DNA from: Halomonas ramblicola
GTDB lineage: Bacteria > Pseudomonadota > Gammaproteobacteria > Pseudomonadales > Halomonadaceae
NCBI RefSeq assembly: GCF_030409215.1
Contig: NZ_JAUFPL010000017.1
Coordinates: forward strand, 46,447-110,446
Reading direction: 5' to 3'
DNA: 64,000 nucleotides
Position 1 is the stretch's first letter. Every line of letters starts with the position of its first letter. This document shows positions 9,807 to 19,055 of this stretch, in pieces. The notes beneath the pieces are model-generated. The model was not told where the DNA came from. It searched no databases and was given only the letters and a program-made list of their open reading frames with translations. The position numbers were made by a program, and so were the translations under genes.

Positions 9807-11414
9807 ATGAGCGATTTCATGCTGCCCGATATCGGCGAAGGTATCGTGGAGTGCGAGGTGGTGGAGTGGCGCGTCGCCGAGGGCGACGTGATCGAGGAGG
9901 ACCAGCCGGTGGTCGAGGTGATGACCGACAAGGCGCTGGTGGAGATCACCGCACCGGAGGCGGGCCGCATCACCCGCCTCTACGTGGACAAGGGCGAGAT
10001 CGCCAAGGTCCACGCCCCGCTGTTCGCCTACGAGGCCGAGGGTGAGGCGTCTTCCGAGGCGGAGGCCCCGCAGGCCGGCCCGGCCAGAGAGGAACACGCC
10101 GAGCCGGGGCCAGCGGCTCCGTCGGTGGCGCCGGCACCGGCGGGGGCCAGCAAGGACTTCATTCTGCCGGATATCGGCGAGGGCATCGTCGAGTGCGAGA
10201 TCGTCGAGTGGCGGGTCGCCGAGGGCGAGCGCATCGCCGAGGACCAGCCGGTGGTGGACGTCATGACCGACAAGGCCAGGGTGGAGATCACCGCCCCGGA
10301 GGCGGGCGTGGTGCACAGGCTGCACGTGGCCCAGGGCGAGATCACCCGGGTCCATGCGCCCCTCTACGCCTACCTGCCGGAGGGGGGCGAGGCGGTCGCC
10401 GAGACGCCGGTTCCACGCCGGGCGTCTCCGGCCCCGCCCGAGACCGAGGCGCCGCGTGCCGAGGAGGGCGAGTCCCGCCGCGGCCGCGGCCCCTATGGGC
10501 GGATCCCCGCGGCACCGGCGGTGCGTCGCCTGCTGCGCGAGCATGGCCTTGCGCTTTCGGAGGTGCCCGGCAGCGGCAAGCAGGGGCGGGTGCTCAAGGA
10601 GGACGTGCTGCGTCACCTGGAGCGCGGCGGCGACGAGACGGCGGCTGCCGTCTCCGCTCCCCGGACGGCCGAGGGGCGGGCGCCCGGCGCCGGCGAGCCG
10701 GTAGCCGGGGAGGTGCGGGTCGAGCCGCTGCGCGGCGTGCGCGCGGTGATGGCGCGGCGCATGGTGGAGGCCGCCACCACCATCCCGCACTTCCAGTATG
10801 GCGAGGAGATCGACGTCACCGAGCTGCTGGCGCTGCGCGAGCGGCTCAAGCCCCGGGCCGAGCAGGAGAGCGTACGTCTCACTCTCATGCCCTTCTTCAT
10901 GAAGGCGATGGCGCTGGCGGTGCGCGAGGAGCCCATCCTCAACGCCCGCTTGAACGACGATGCCAGTGAGATCCACTACCTGCCCGCGGTCAATGTGGGC
11001 ATGGCGGTGGATAGCCGGGCCGGCCTGCTGGTGCCCAACGTCAAGGGCGTGGAGCGGCGCAGCCTGCTGGGCGTGGCGGCCGAGATCCAGCGCCTCACCG
11101 AGGATGCCCGCTCCGGCAAGGTGGCGGCATCGGACCTCAAGGGGGGCACCATCAGCATCTCCAACATCGGCGCCATGGGCGGTACCTATGCGGCGCCGAT
11201 CATCAACGCCCCGGAGGTGGCCATCGTCGCCATCGGCAAGACCCAGTGGCTGCCGCGCTTCGACGTAGACGACCGGGTGGTCAAGCGGGCGATCATGACC
11301 GTGACCTGGTCCGGTGACCACCGCATCATCGACGGTGGCACCATCGCGCGCTTCTGCAATGCCTGGAAGGGCTACCTGGAGGCGCCGGAGACGATGCTGC
11401 TGCATCTGGGCTGA
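9807..11414 (+). CDS. bkdB: Branched-chain 2-oxoacid dehydrogenase E2, two lipoyl domains
   Basis: Dihydrolipoamide acyltransferase of 535 residues. Two lipoyl domains are seen, with lipoyl lysines at about residues 42 and 156, both in MTDKA-type motifs, separated by an Ala/Pro-rich linker. A peripheral subunit-binding domain follows (IPAAPAVRRLLREHG to GRVLKEDVLRHL), then the catalytic domain, whose active site is DHRIIDGG (His505, Asp509). Branched-chain E2 enzymes more often carry one lipoyl domain, so the duplication is a notable variant. ATG 9807 is chosen over the in-frame GTG 9798 because AGGAG sits eight bases before it. The identity of the oxoacid substrate is inferred from E1. Confidence 0.88.
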   Translation: MSDFMLPDIGEGIVECEVVEWRVAEGDVIEEDQPVVEVMTDKALVEITAPEAGRITRLYVDKGEIAKVHAPLFAYEAEGEASSEAEAPQAGPAREEHAEPGPAAPSVAPAPAGASKDFILPDIGEGIVECEIVEWRVAEGERIAEDQPVVDVMTDKARVEITAPEAGVVHRLHVAQGEITRVHAPLYAYLPEGGEAVAETPVPRRASPAPPETEAPRAEEGESRRGRGPYGRIPAAPAVRRLLREHGLALSEVPGSGKQGRVLKEDVLRHLERGGDETAAAVSAPRTAEGRAPGAGEPVAGEVRVEPLRGVRAVMARRMVEAATTIPHFQYGEEIDVTELLALRERLKPRAEQESVRLTLMPFFMKAMALAVREEPILNARLNDDASEIHYLPAVNVGMAVDSRAGLLVPNVKGVERRSLLGVAAEIQRLTEDARSGKVAASDLKGGTISISNIGAMGGTYAAPIINAPEVAIVAIGKTQWLPRFDVDDRVVKRAIMTVTWSGDHRIIDGGTIARFCNAWKGYLEAPETMLLHLG

Positions 11415-11422
11415 GTCGCTCC

Positions 11423-11457
11423 CGCGGCCATGGCACCAGCCGAGCGCCATGGCCGCG
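11423..11457 (+). terminator. Hairpin after bkdB
   Basis: CGCGGCCATGGC (11423-11434) and GCCATGGCCGCG (11446-11457) form a perfect 12-bp stem with an 11-nt loop, nine bases after the bkdB stop. No T run follows, so termination is likely but not certain. Confidence 0.5.
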
Positions 11458-11522
11458 AATCCCCGCATGCGTGGTGCCAGGCCACCGCTCCCCCTTGTCG
11501 CCCCGTGGCTGTTGGAAGCCGA

Positions 11523-11544
11523 AGATAAGTTACCTTGCTTATCT
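11523..11544. promoter_or_regulatory. Inverted repeat ahead of betaine synthesis genes
   Basis: AGATAAG and CTTATCT are perfect 7-bp arms separated by 8 bp. They lie about 210 bp before the glycine/sarcosine methyltransferase start, in a locally AT-rich part of an otherwise GC-rich 337-bp gap (11415-11751). This is a candidate operator or promoter element for salt control; the binding protein is unknown. Confidence 0.4.
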
Positions 11545-11751
11545 AGCAGCGACTTCTATCTTTCTGTTTGCGACAGTTTCAAACCCGATGTGGGACAGAT
11601 GACAGGCTCTGCCGACGGCGAATGAGGGGCGCATCTGTACCCACCATCCAAGCCGCCAGCACGCGCGCCACGGCACGGCTTGCCGGGACGGTCGGGACGT
11701 CTGTGTCTTCGGGGCAGCACCGGCCTTTCCGGTTCACAGGAGGGGCGTTGC

Positions 11752-12567
11752 ATGAAGGTAGCATTCCAACACAACCAAGATTTTGGAGAGGATCCCCTGG
11801 CGTGTCGCGAGACAGGCCACTACCAGCGCGAGTACATCGAGGGCTTCGTCAACAAGTGGGACGAGCTGATCGACTGGGAGAGTCGCGCGCACAGCGAAGG
11901 GACCTTCTTCATCGATATGCTTCGCGAGCACGGCGTTCGCCGCGTGCTCGACGTGGCAACCGGTACCGGCTTCCACTCGGTGCGATTGCTCGAGGCAGGC
12001 TTCGAGGTCGTCAGTGCCGACGGCAGTCCCGATATGCTGGCCAAGGCCTTCGAGAACGGACGGGCCCGCGGCCACATCCTGCGCACCGTGCAGGTCGACT
12101 GGCGCTGGCTCACCCGTGACATCCACGACCACTACGACGCCATCATCTGCCTCGGCAACTCCTTCACCCACCTGTTCGCCGAGCATGACCGTCGCAAGGC
12201 GCTGGCCGAGTTCTATGCCACCCTCCGTCACGATGGCCTGCTGATCCTCGACCAACGCAACTACGACGCAATCCTCGACGTGGGCTATTCCTCGCAGCAC
12301 ACCTACTACTACTGCGGCACTCATGTCTCGGTCCGCCCGGAGTACGTGGACACGGGCCTCGCCCGTTTCCGCTACGCCTTCCCGGACGATGCCATCTACC
12401 ACCTGAACATGTTCCCGCTGCGCAAGGCGTATACCCGGCGGCTGCTCGAGGAAGTGGGATTTCAGTGGGTGGACACCTACGGCGATTTCCAGGAGACCTA
12501 CCGCGAGGTGCAGCCGGATTTCTTCATTCACGTGGCCCACAAGCGCTACCGGGAGGCAAAATCATGA
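11752..12567 (+). CDS. gsmT: Glycine/sarcosine N-methyltransferase
   Basis: Catalyses the first two SAM-dependent methylations of the glycine betaine pathway, glycine to sarcosine to dimethylglycine. The 271-residue protein closely follows halophile GSMT: DPLACRETGHYQREYIEGF, then the SAM motif LDVATGTGFHSVRLLEAGF, SADGSPDML, KAFENGRARGHILRTVQ, LGNSFTHLF and ILDQRNYDAILD. ATG 11752 is supported by a strong AGGAGGGG at 11738-11745. The stop overlaps the start of the next methyltransferase (ATGA), so the pair should be made together. Such genes mark organisms that build betaine from glycine instead of from choline. Confidence 0.93.
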   Translation: MKVAFQHNQDFGEDPLACRETGHYQREYIEGFVNKWDELIDWESRAHSEGTFFIDMLREHGVRRVLDVATGTGFHSVRLLEAGFEVVSADGSPDMLAKAFENGRARGHILRTVQVDWRWLTRDIHDHYDAIICLGNSFTHLFAEHDRRKALAEFYATLRHDGLLILDQRNYDAILDVGYSSQHTYYYCGTHVSVRPEYVDTGLARFRYAFPDDAIYHLNMFPLRKAYTRRLLEEVGFQWVDTYGDFQETYREVQPDFFIHVAHKRYREAKS

Positions 12568-13424
12568 ACAAGGTAATGGAGCACGACTATGCGCCGGCCG
12601 TGGCGACCGCGCGCGACTACTACAACAGCGAGGATGCCGACAACTTCTATTCCCTGGTGTGGGGCGGCGAGGACATCCATGTCGGCCTCTACGAGCATCC
12701 CCGGGAGGCGGTCTTCGATGCCAGTCGGCGCACCGTCGTCGAGATGGCCAGGCGCCTGCCACGGCTGACCGCCGAGACCCGGGTGCTCGACATCGGCGCC
12801 GGTTACGGCGGTTCGGCGCGTTTCCTGGCTCACGAGTTCGGCTGCCTGGTGACGGCGCTCAACATCAGCGAGCGTGAGAACGAGCGCGGCCGCCGGATGA
12901 ACCGCGAGCAGGGCGTGGCGCGCCTGGTGACGATCATCGACGGCAGCTTCGAGGCGCTGCCCTTCGACGACGCCGAGTTCGACGTGGTGTGGTCGCAGGA
13001 CGCCATCCTGCACAGCGGCGATCGGCGCCGCGTCCTGGAGGAGACGGTCCGCGTGCTGCGGCCCGGCGGCCACTTCATCTTTACCGACCCCATGCAGGAC
13101 GACGGTTGCCCGGCCGAGGCGCTGGAGCCGATCCTCGCCCGCATCCACCTGGAGACCCTGGGCTCGCCGGCGTTCTACCGCGACACCCTGACCGCGCTGG
13201 GGCTCGAGGAACTGGTCTTCGAGGACGCCTCGCAGATGATCGCCCTCCACTACGGGCGCATTCGCGATGTGCTTGTCGAGCACGAGGACGAGGTGGCCCG
13301 GGCGGTCAGCCGCGACTACATCACGCGCATGAAGCGCGGGCTGCAGCACTGGGTCGACGGCGGACACCGGGGCGACCTGCGCTGGGGGATCTTCCTGTTT
13401 CGCAAGCCCCGAGGCGTCGCCTGA
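12564..13424 (+). CDS. sdmT: Sarcosine/dimethylglycine N-methyltransferase
   Basis: Finishes betaine synthesis by methylating sarcosine and dimethylglycine with SAM. It has 286 residues with the class I methyltransferase core: VLDIGAGYGGSARFLAHEFG (motif I), ALNISERENERGR, SFEALPFDDAEFDVVWSQDA and LRPGGHFIFTDPM. The family's length and the pairing with the glycine/sarcosine enzyme support the call over a generic methyltransferase. It is translationally coupled to gsmT by an ATGA overlap. Three SAM are used per betaine, which explains why metK and ahcY come next. Confidence 0.92.
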   Translation: MNKVMEHDYAPAVATARDYYNSEDADNFYSLVWGGEDIHVGLYEHPREAVFDASRRTVVEMARRLPRLTAETRVLDIGAGYGGSARFLAHEFGCLVTALNISERENERGRRMNREQGVARLVTIIDGSFEALPFDDAEFDVVWSQDAILHSGDRRRVLEETVRVLRPGGHFIFTDPMQDDGCPAEALEPILARIHLETLGSPAFYRDTLTALGLEELVFEDASQMIALHYGRIRDVLVEHEDEVARAVSRDYITRMKRGLQHWVDGGHRGDLRWGIFLFRKPRGVA

Positions 13425-13440
13425 CGCAGGCCCAAGCCAT

Positions 13441-13473
13441 CGCCGCGTGGGAACCCTCGCGCGCCACGCGGCG
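13441..13473 (+). terminator. Hairpin between sdmT and metK
   Basis: CGCCGCGTGG and CCACGCGGCG form a perfect 10-bp stem with a 13-nt loop in the 93-bp gap before metK. There is no T run, so it may be a partial terminator or an mRNA-end stabiliser. Confidence 0.4.
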
Positions 13474-13517
13474 TCATGCCGGATGCCACGACCAGACCAC
13501 CATAGGGAGAGGGCACC

Positions 13518-14681
13518 ATGACCAGAGAATACCTGTTCACCTCGGAATCGGTTTGCGAGGGCCACCCGGACAAGGTGGCCGACCAGATTTCGGACGCCGT
13601 GCTCGATGCGATCATCGCCGAGGACCCGCGGGCGCGGGTAGCGTGCGAGACGCTGGTCAAGACGGGTATGGTGATCATCGCCGGCGAGATTACCACTTCG
13701 GCCTGGATCGACCTGGAGGAGCTGACCCGGCGCACGGTCACCGACATCGGCTACGATAGTGCCGAGGTGGGCTTCGATGGCGCCACCTGTGCCGTACTCA
13801 ACGCCATCGGCAAGCAGAGTGCCGATATCGCCCAGGGGGTGGACCGCACCGCCGAGGAGTCGCAGGGTGCCGGCGACCAGGGCATGATGTTCGGCTACGC
13901 CTGCAACGAGACCGACGTGCTGATGCCGGCCCCCATCACCTATGCGCATCGTTTGATGAAGCGCCAGAGCGAGGTGCGTCGGCGCGGCGTCCTGCCGTGG
14001 CTGCGCCCGGATGCCAAGAGCCAGGTCACGCTGCGCTACGCCGACGGCGTGCCGGTGGCGGTGGATACCGTGGTGCTCTCCACCCAGCACGCGGCGAGCA
14101 TCTCCCAGGCCGACCTCAAGGAGGCGGTGATGGAGGAGATCATCAAGCCGGTGCTGCCCGCCGAATGGCTCGACGAGGACACCCGCTATTTCATCAACCC
14201 CACCGGCAACTTCGTCATCGGCGGGCCGGTGGGCGACTGCGGTCTCACCGGGCGCAAGATCATCGTCGATACCTATGGCGGCATGGCGCGTCACGGCGGT
14301 GGCGCCTTCTCGGGCAAGGACCCCTCCAAGGTGGATCGCTCGGCGGCCTATGCCTGCCGCTACGTGGCCAAGAACATCGTGGCCGCGGGGCTTGCCGACA
14401 AGTGCGAGATCCAGCTCTCCTACGCCATCGGCGTGGACCAGCCCACCTCCATCAGCATCGAGACCTTCGGCACCGGCCAGGTCGCCGAATCGCGGTTGGT
14501 GGAACTGGTCCGCGAGCTGTTCGACCTGCGGCCGTACGGCATCCTGAAGATGCTTGACCTGGTGCGCCCCATCTACCGTCCCTCCGCGGTCTATGGCCAC
14601 TTCGGCCGTGACGAGGAGACCTTCACCTGGGAGCGCACGGACAAGGCCGAGCTGCTGCGCGAGGCCGCCACCGCACGCTGA
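13518..14681 (+). CDS. metK: S-adenosylmethionine synthetase
   Basis: Makes SAM from methionine and ATP in the cytoplasm. The 387-residue protein has all family landmarks: [19 protein letters not shown], the ATP-binding [12 protein letters not shown], and the phosphate loop [19 protein letters not shown]. An AGGGAGAGGG ribosome site precedes ATG 13518. It is placed directly after the two SAM-consuming methyltransferases and before ahcY, so it belongs to a dedicated methyl-cycle block. No SAM riboswitch motif was seen in the 93 bases upstream. Confidence 0.97.
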   Translation: MTREYLFTSESVCEGHPDKVADQISDAVLDAIIAEDPRARVACETLVKTGMVIIAGEITTSAWIDLEELTRRTVTDIGYDSAEVGFDGATCAVLNAIGKQSADIAQGVDRTAEESQGAGDQGMMFGYACNETDVLMPAPITYAHRLMKRQSEVRRRGVLPWLRPDAKSQVTLRYADGVPVAVDTVVLSTQHAASISQADLKEAVMEEIIKPVLPAEWLDEDTRYFINPTGNFVIGGPVGDCGLTGRKIIVDTYGGMARHGGGAFSGKDPSKVDRSAAYACRYVAKNIVAAGLADKCEIQLSYAIGVDQPTSISIETFGTGQVAESRLVELVRELFDLRPYGILKMLDLVRPIYRPSAVYGHFGRDEETFTWERTDKAELLREAATAR

Positions 14682-14702
14682 CCCCACCACGGCCGCCGCC
14701 CT

Positions 14703-14792
14703 GGTCGAGGAGCGCTGCACCCCGTGTCATCCGCCGCTGGCGGTGGGCGGGGGAGGCTCGACGAGGGCGGCCACCCCGAACAACGGCGCTCG
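14703..14792 (+). promoter_or_regulatory. SAH riboswitch upstream of ahcY
   Basis: The leader follows the known S-adenosylhomocysteine riboswitch. P1 is GTCGAG (14704-14709) with CTCGAC (14757-14762). The conserved GAGGAGCGCTGCA follows the 5' strand, AGGCTCG closes the core, and GAGCGC (14710-14715) can pair with GCGCTC (14786-14791) as the characteristic pseudoknot. An inner hairpin is CCGCC/GGCGG (14731-14743). The ribosome site GGGAGAGA and the ahcY start at 14813 come right after the pseudoknot strand. Rising SAH would be expected to turn on ahcY. Confidence 0.9.
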
Positions 14793-14812
14793 CCTGCGAC
14801 GGGAGAGAGACC

Positions 14813-16222
<1,410 letters not shown>

Positions 16223-16264
16223 GGCGGTCGCGGGGCGGGCCGCCACGGCCGGCCCCGCCCAGGG

Positions 16265-16295
16265 CTCCGCCTCCCGCCGTGTGCCGGAGGCGGAG
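16265..16295 (+). terminator. Hairpin between ahcY and metF-like gene
   Basis: CTCCGCCTCC (16265-16274) pairs perfectly with GGAGGCGGAG (16286-16295). An upstream GGGGCGGGCC/GGCCGGCCCC arm pair with one mismatch also folds. Neither has a T run, so this may only attenuate read-through. Confidence 0.4.
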
Positions 16296-16326
16296 GTCGT
16301 CCCACGACGCAGGAGGAAGGGACCCG

Positions 16327-17319
16327 ATGGACAGCTTGGCAAGCCGACCGGCGCCGCCCCATGAGCTGGTGCTGGAGGCCGTGCCGCCGGAGCTCGAGCA
16401 GGGCCGGCGCGGCATCGAGGCGACGCTGGAGAAGGTCGCCGACCTGCATCACGCCCTCGGCCTGGACGCCGTGAACATCCCCGAGATCCGCGAGGAGAGC
16501 GCCAAGAGTGACAAGGGCGAGCGCCGCAAGCCCTTCGCGCCGCGCGTCGAGCCTCGCGAACTGGCCCGCTGCATCCAGGAGCGCCTGGACGTGCCCTGCA
16601 TCATCAACCGGGTGGTGGTCCACCTCGAGCGGGAGCGCCAGCTCGACTGGTTCCGCGAGACCTGGGAGGACTACGGGGTGCGACGCTTCGTGCTGGTTGG
16701 CGGCGAGCGCAGCGACCGCCGCTATCCCGGGCCCTCGGTCACCGAGACCTGTCGCCTGCTGCGCGAGCGCGTCGACGTTCCCGGGCTGCGTCTCGGCAAC
16801 ATCTGCATCCCCACCCGCCGTGGCGAGGTCGCACGCATGCGCGCCAAGCTCGACGCCGGCGCCGACTTCTTCACCACCCAGGTGGTGTTCCACGCCGAGG
16901 AGGTCACGGCACTGCTCGATGCGCTCGGCGATCGCCCGGGCGGCGGCCGCGCCCCGGGGCTGCTGCTGTCGCTGGCGCCGGTGCGCTCCGAGCGCAACAT
17001 CCGCTTCCTGCGCTGGCTGGGGGTGAGCCTCTCCGACGAGCTGGAGGCCTGGCTCAGCGCCGCGGGCCCCGAGGCGGTGACCGAGCGCTCGTTGACGCAT
17101 ATCCGCGGCACCTGGGCGCGTATCGCCGGCCACGCGGCCGCCGCCGGTTCCCCCTGGCCGCTCGGCGTCAACCTGGCGCCGATCGGGCGCATCCCAGCGG
17201 CGACCACTCTCTGGCTGGCGCAGACGCTCATGGGCGGCAGCGCTCCGCTCACCGGGCAGGCGCTCGAGACGATCGCCAGCTCCTGTGCCAACCATGACGA
17301 TACTCGGGCCCGGAGATGA
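16327..17319 (+). CDS. Methylenetetrahydrofolate reductase-like protein
   Basis: A 330-residue TIM-barrel flavoprotein-like protein related to 5,10-methylenetetrahydrofolate reductase, which makes the methyl group for homocysteine remethylation. Family-like segments are DAVNIPEI, CIINRVVVHLERERQLDWF, RFVLVGGERSDRRYPGPSV, and GADFFTTQVVFHAEEV, the last resembling the GADFxxTQ motif of MetF. It is divergent from standard MetF, so the gene symbol is left empty. Start 16327 follows a strong AGGAGGAAGGG. The location after metK-ahcY suggests a role in recycling homocysteine. Its stop overlaps an upstream ATG of the next gene. Confidence 0.72.
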   Translation: MDSLASRPAPPHELVLEAVPPELEQGRRGIEATLEKVADLHHALGLDAVNIPEIREESAKSDKGERRKPFAPRVEPRELARCIQERLDVPCIINRVVVHLERERQLDWFRETWEDYGVRRFVLVGGERSDRRYPGPSVTETCRLLRERVDVPGLRLGNICIPTRRGEVARMRAKLDAGADFFTTQVVFHAEEVTALLDALGDRPGGGRAPGLLLSLAPVRSERNIRFLRWLGVSLSDELEAWLSAAGPEAVTERSLTHIRGTWARIAGHAAAAGSPWPLGVNLAPIGRIPAATTLWLAQTLMGGSAPLTGQALETIASSCANHDDTRARR

Positions 17320-17333
17320 AGGAGACCGTCAGC

Positions 17334-18896
17334 ATGAGTCGTGAACTGATTGAGGCACTGCAAGACCCGCAATGCTACGACCATCCGACCGGTGACTTCG
17401 CCCTGCACGAGACGCATATCTCCTGGGTCGTGCTGACGGGCGAGTTTGCCTACAAGATCAAGAAGCCCATGGACTTCGGCTTCCTCGACTTCTCCACCCT
17501 GGCACAGCGCCGCCACTTCTGCGCCGAAGAGGTGCGCCTCAATCGCCGCCTGGTAGCGGACCTCTACCTGGATGTGGTGCCCATCACCGGCAGCCCCACC
17601 GCGCCGCGACTGGGCGGGGCGGGTGAACCCTTCGAGTATGCCATCCGCATGCACCAGTTCGACCCCGGGCAGATGCTGGACAAGCTCTCCGACGAGGGGC
17701 GCCTCTCGGCCGCCCACATGGACGAGCTGGCCGATCAGATCGCCGAGTTCCACGACGACCTCCCGGCCACCCAGCGGGACGAGCTGGGAACGCCGGCGGC
17801 GGTCCTGCACGACGCCGAGGAGAATTTCGAGCAGATCCGCCCGCTGCTGGAGACGGACGCGCAGCGCGAGCGTCTCGACCGCCTTGCCGCCTGGAGCCGC
17901 GAGACCTTCGAGCGGCTGGAGCCCCACTTGGCACGACGTCACGAGGAAGGTCACGTGCGCGAGTGTCACGGTGACCTGCACCTGTCCAACGTCACCCTCT
18001 ACCGCGACCGGATCACGGTGTTCGACTGCATCGAGTTCAACGAGCGCATGCGCTGGATCGACACCTGCAACGACCTGGCGTTCCTGCTCATGGACCTGGA
18101 CTACCGGGAAGCCCCGCGGTTCGCCAACCGGGTGCTGAACCGCTACCTGCAGCTCACCGGCGACTTCGACTGCCTGCCGCTGCTCGACTTCTACAAGGCC
18201 TACCGCGCAGTGGTGCGCGCCAAGATCGCGCTGCTGACCCGGGGCAGCCCGGACCTGAGCGATACCGACAAGCAGGCGCTGTTTGCCAGCTACGAGTCCT
18301 ACCTGGACCTGGCGGAAGGCTATGCGCTGCCGCGCCCCCGCTACCTGCTGGCGACCACCGGCGTGTCCGGCAGCGGCAAGAGCTGGCTGAGCGAGCGGCT
18401 GGCCGAGTCCCTGAACCTGATCTGGCTGCGCTCGGACGTGGAGCGCAAGCGTCTGTTCGGTCTGTCGCCGCTCGCCGATAGCCAGGCCGGGCTCGATGCC
18501 GGGATCTATACGCCCGAGGCCTCGCGCGAGACCTACCGGCGCCTCGCCGAGCTCGCCGCCGACGTCCTGGCGGCCGGTTACTCGGTGATCGTCGACTCCA
18601 CGGCGCTGCACCAGGAGGAGCGTGACCGGCTCGTGGACGTCGCCGCGTCCCGGGGCCTGCCTTACCTGTTGCTGGCCTGCACCGCACCCGAGCCCCAGCG
18701 TCGCCAGTGGCTGCGGACTCGGGCGGCCCAGGCGGCAGACCCCTCCGAGGCGGACGAGCAGGTCATGGAGCGTCAACAGGCCGATGCCCGGCCCCTGGCC
18801 GAGGCGGAGCGAGCCTACTGCCTGCGCGTGGAGACGGCCGACTTGAGCGATGCCGACCCCGTGGTCCGGCGGATCCGCGACCGGCTGCTCACCTGA
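17334..18896 (+). CDS. APH-like phosphotransferase / P-loop kinase fusion
   Basis: A two-domain protein of 520 residues. Residues about 1-320 resemble aminoglycoside/choline-kinase-type phosphotransferases, with the catalytic loop CHGDLHLSNV near residue 211 and the metal-binding IEFNERMRWID. Residues about 335-520 form a zeta-toxin/AAA_33-like nucleotide kinase with P-loop GVSGSGKSW and VIVDSTALHQEERD. This fusion is a known family whose substrate is not established to my knowledge. ATG 17334 is chosen over ATG 17316 because AAGGAGA lies eight bases before it. The gene follows the MetF-like gene closely and may be co-transcribed with the betaine block, but the functional link is unknown. Confidence 0.82.
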   Translation: MSRELIEALQDPQCYDHPTGDFALHETHISWVVLTGEFAYKIKKPMDFGFLDFSTLAQRRHFCAEEVRLNRRLVADLYLDVVPITGSPTAPRLGGAGEPFEYAIRMHQFDPGQMLDKLSDEGRLSAAHMDELADQIAEFHDDLPATQRDELGTPAAVLHDAEENFEQIRPLLETDAQRERLDRLAAWSRETFERLEPHLARRHEEGHVRECHGDLHLSNVTLYRDRITVFDCIEFNERMRWIDTCNDLAFLLMDLDYREAPRFANRVLNRYLQLTGDFDCLPLLDFYKAYRAVVRAKIALLTRGSPDLSDTDKQALFASYESYLDLAEGYALPRPRYLLATTGVSGSGKSWLSERLAESLNLIWLRSDVERKRLFGLSPLADSQAGLDAGIYTPEASRETYRRLAELAADVLAAGYSVIVDSTALHQEERDRLVDVAASRGLPYLLLACTAPEPQRRQWLRTRAAQAADPSEADEQVMERQQADARPLAEAERAYCLRVETADLSDADPVVRRIRDRLLT

Positions 18897-19055
18897 GCTG
18901 CCTGCGCGGGGCGATCGCGGTTGATCCTCTTCGACCCCCCTCGAGGAGGCCCGGTTGCGATTGCGCTGGATACCTCCATCCATTGCGGGCCTGCAGGTCC
19001 TGTTGCAAGGTAGAGGCGGAGGCTAGTCCGCCCGCCACACAAGCGATCCCGTGAC

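Noticed and set aside
13425..13517. SAM riboswitch ahead of metK
   Set aside because: No SAM-I, II, IV or SAM-SAH core could be drawn; only one GC-rich hairpin is present.
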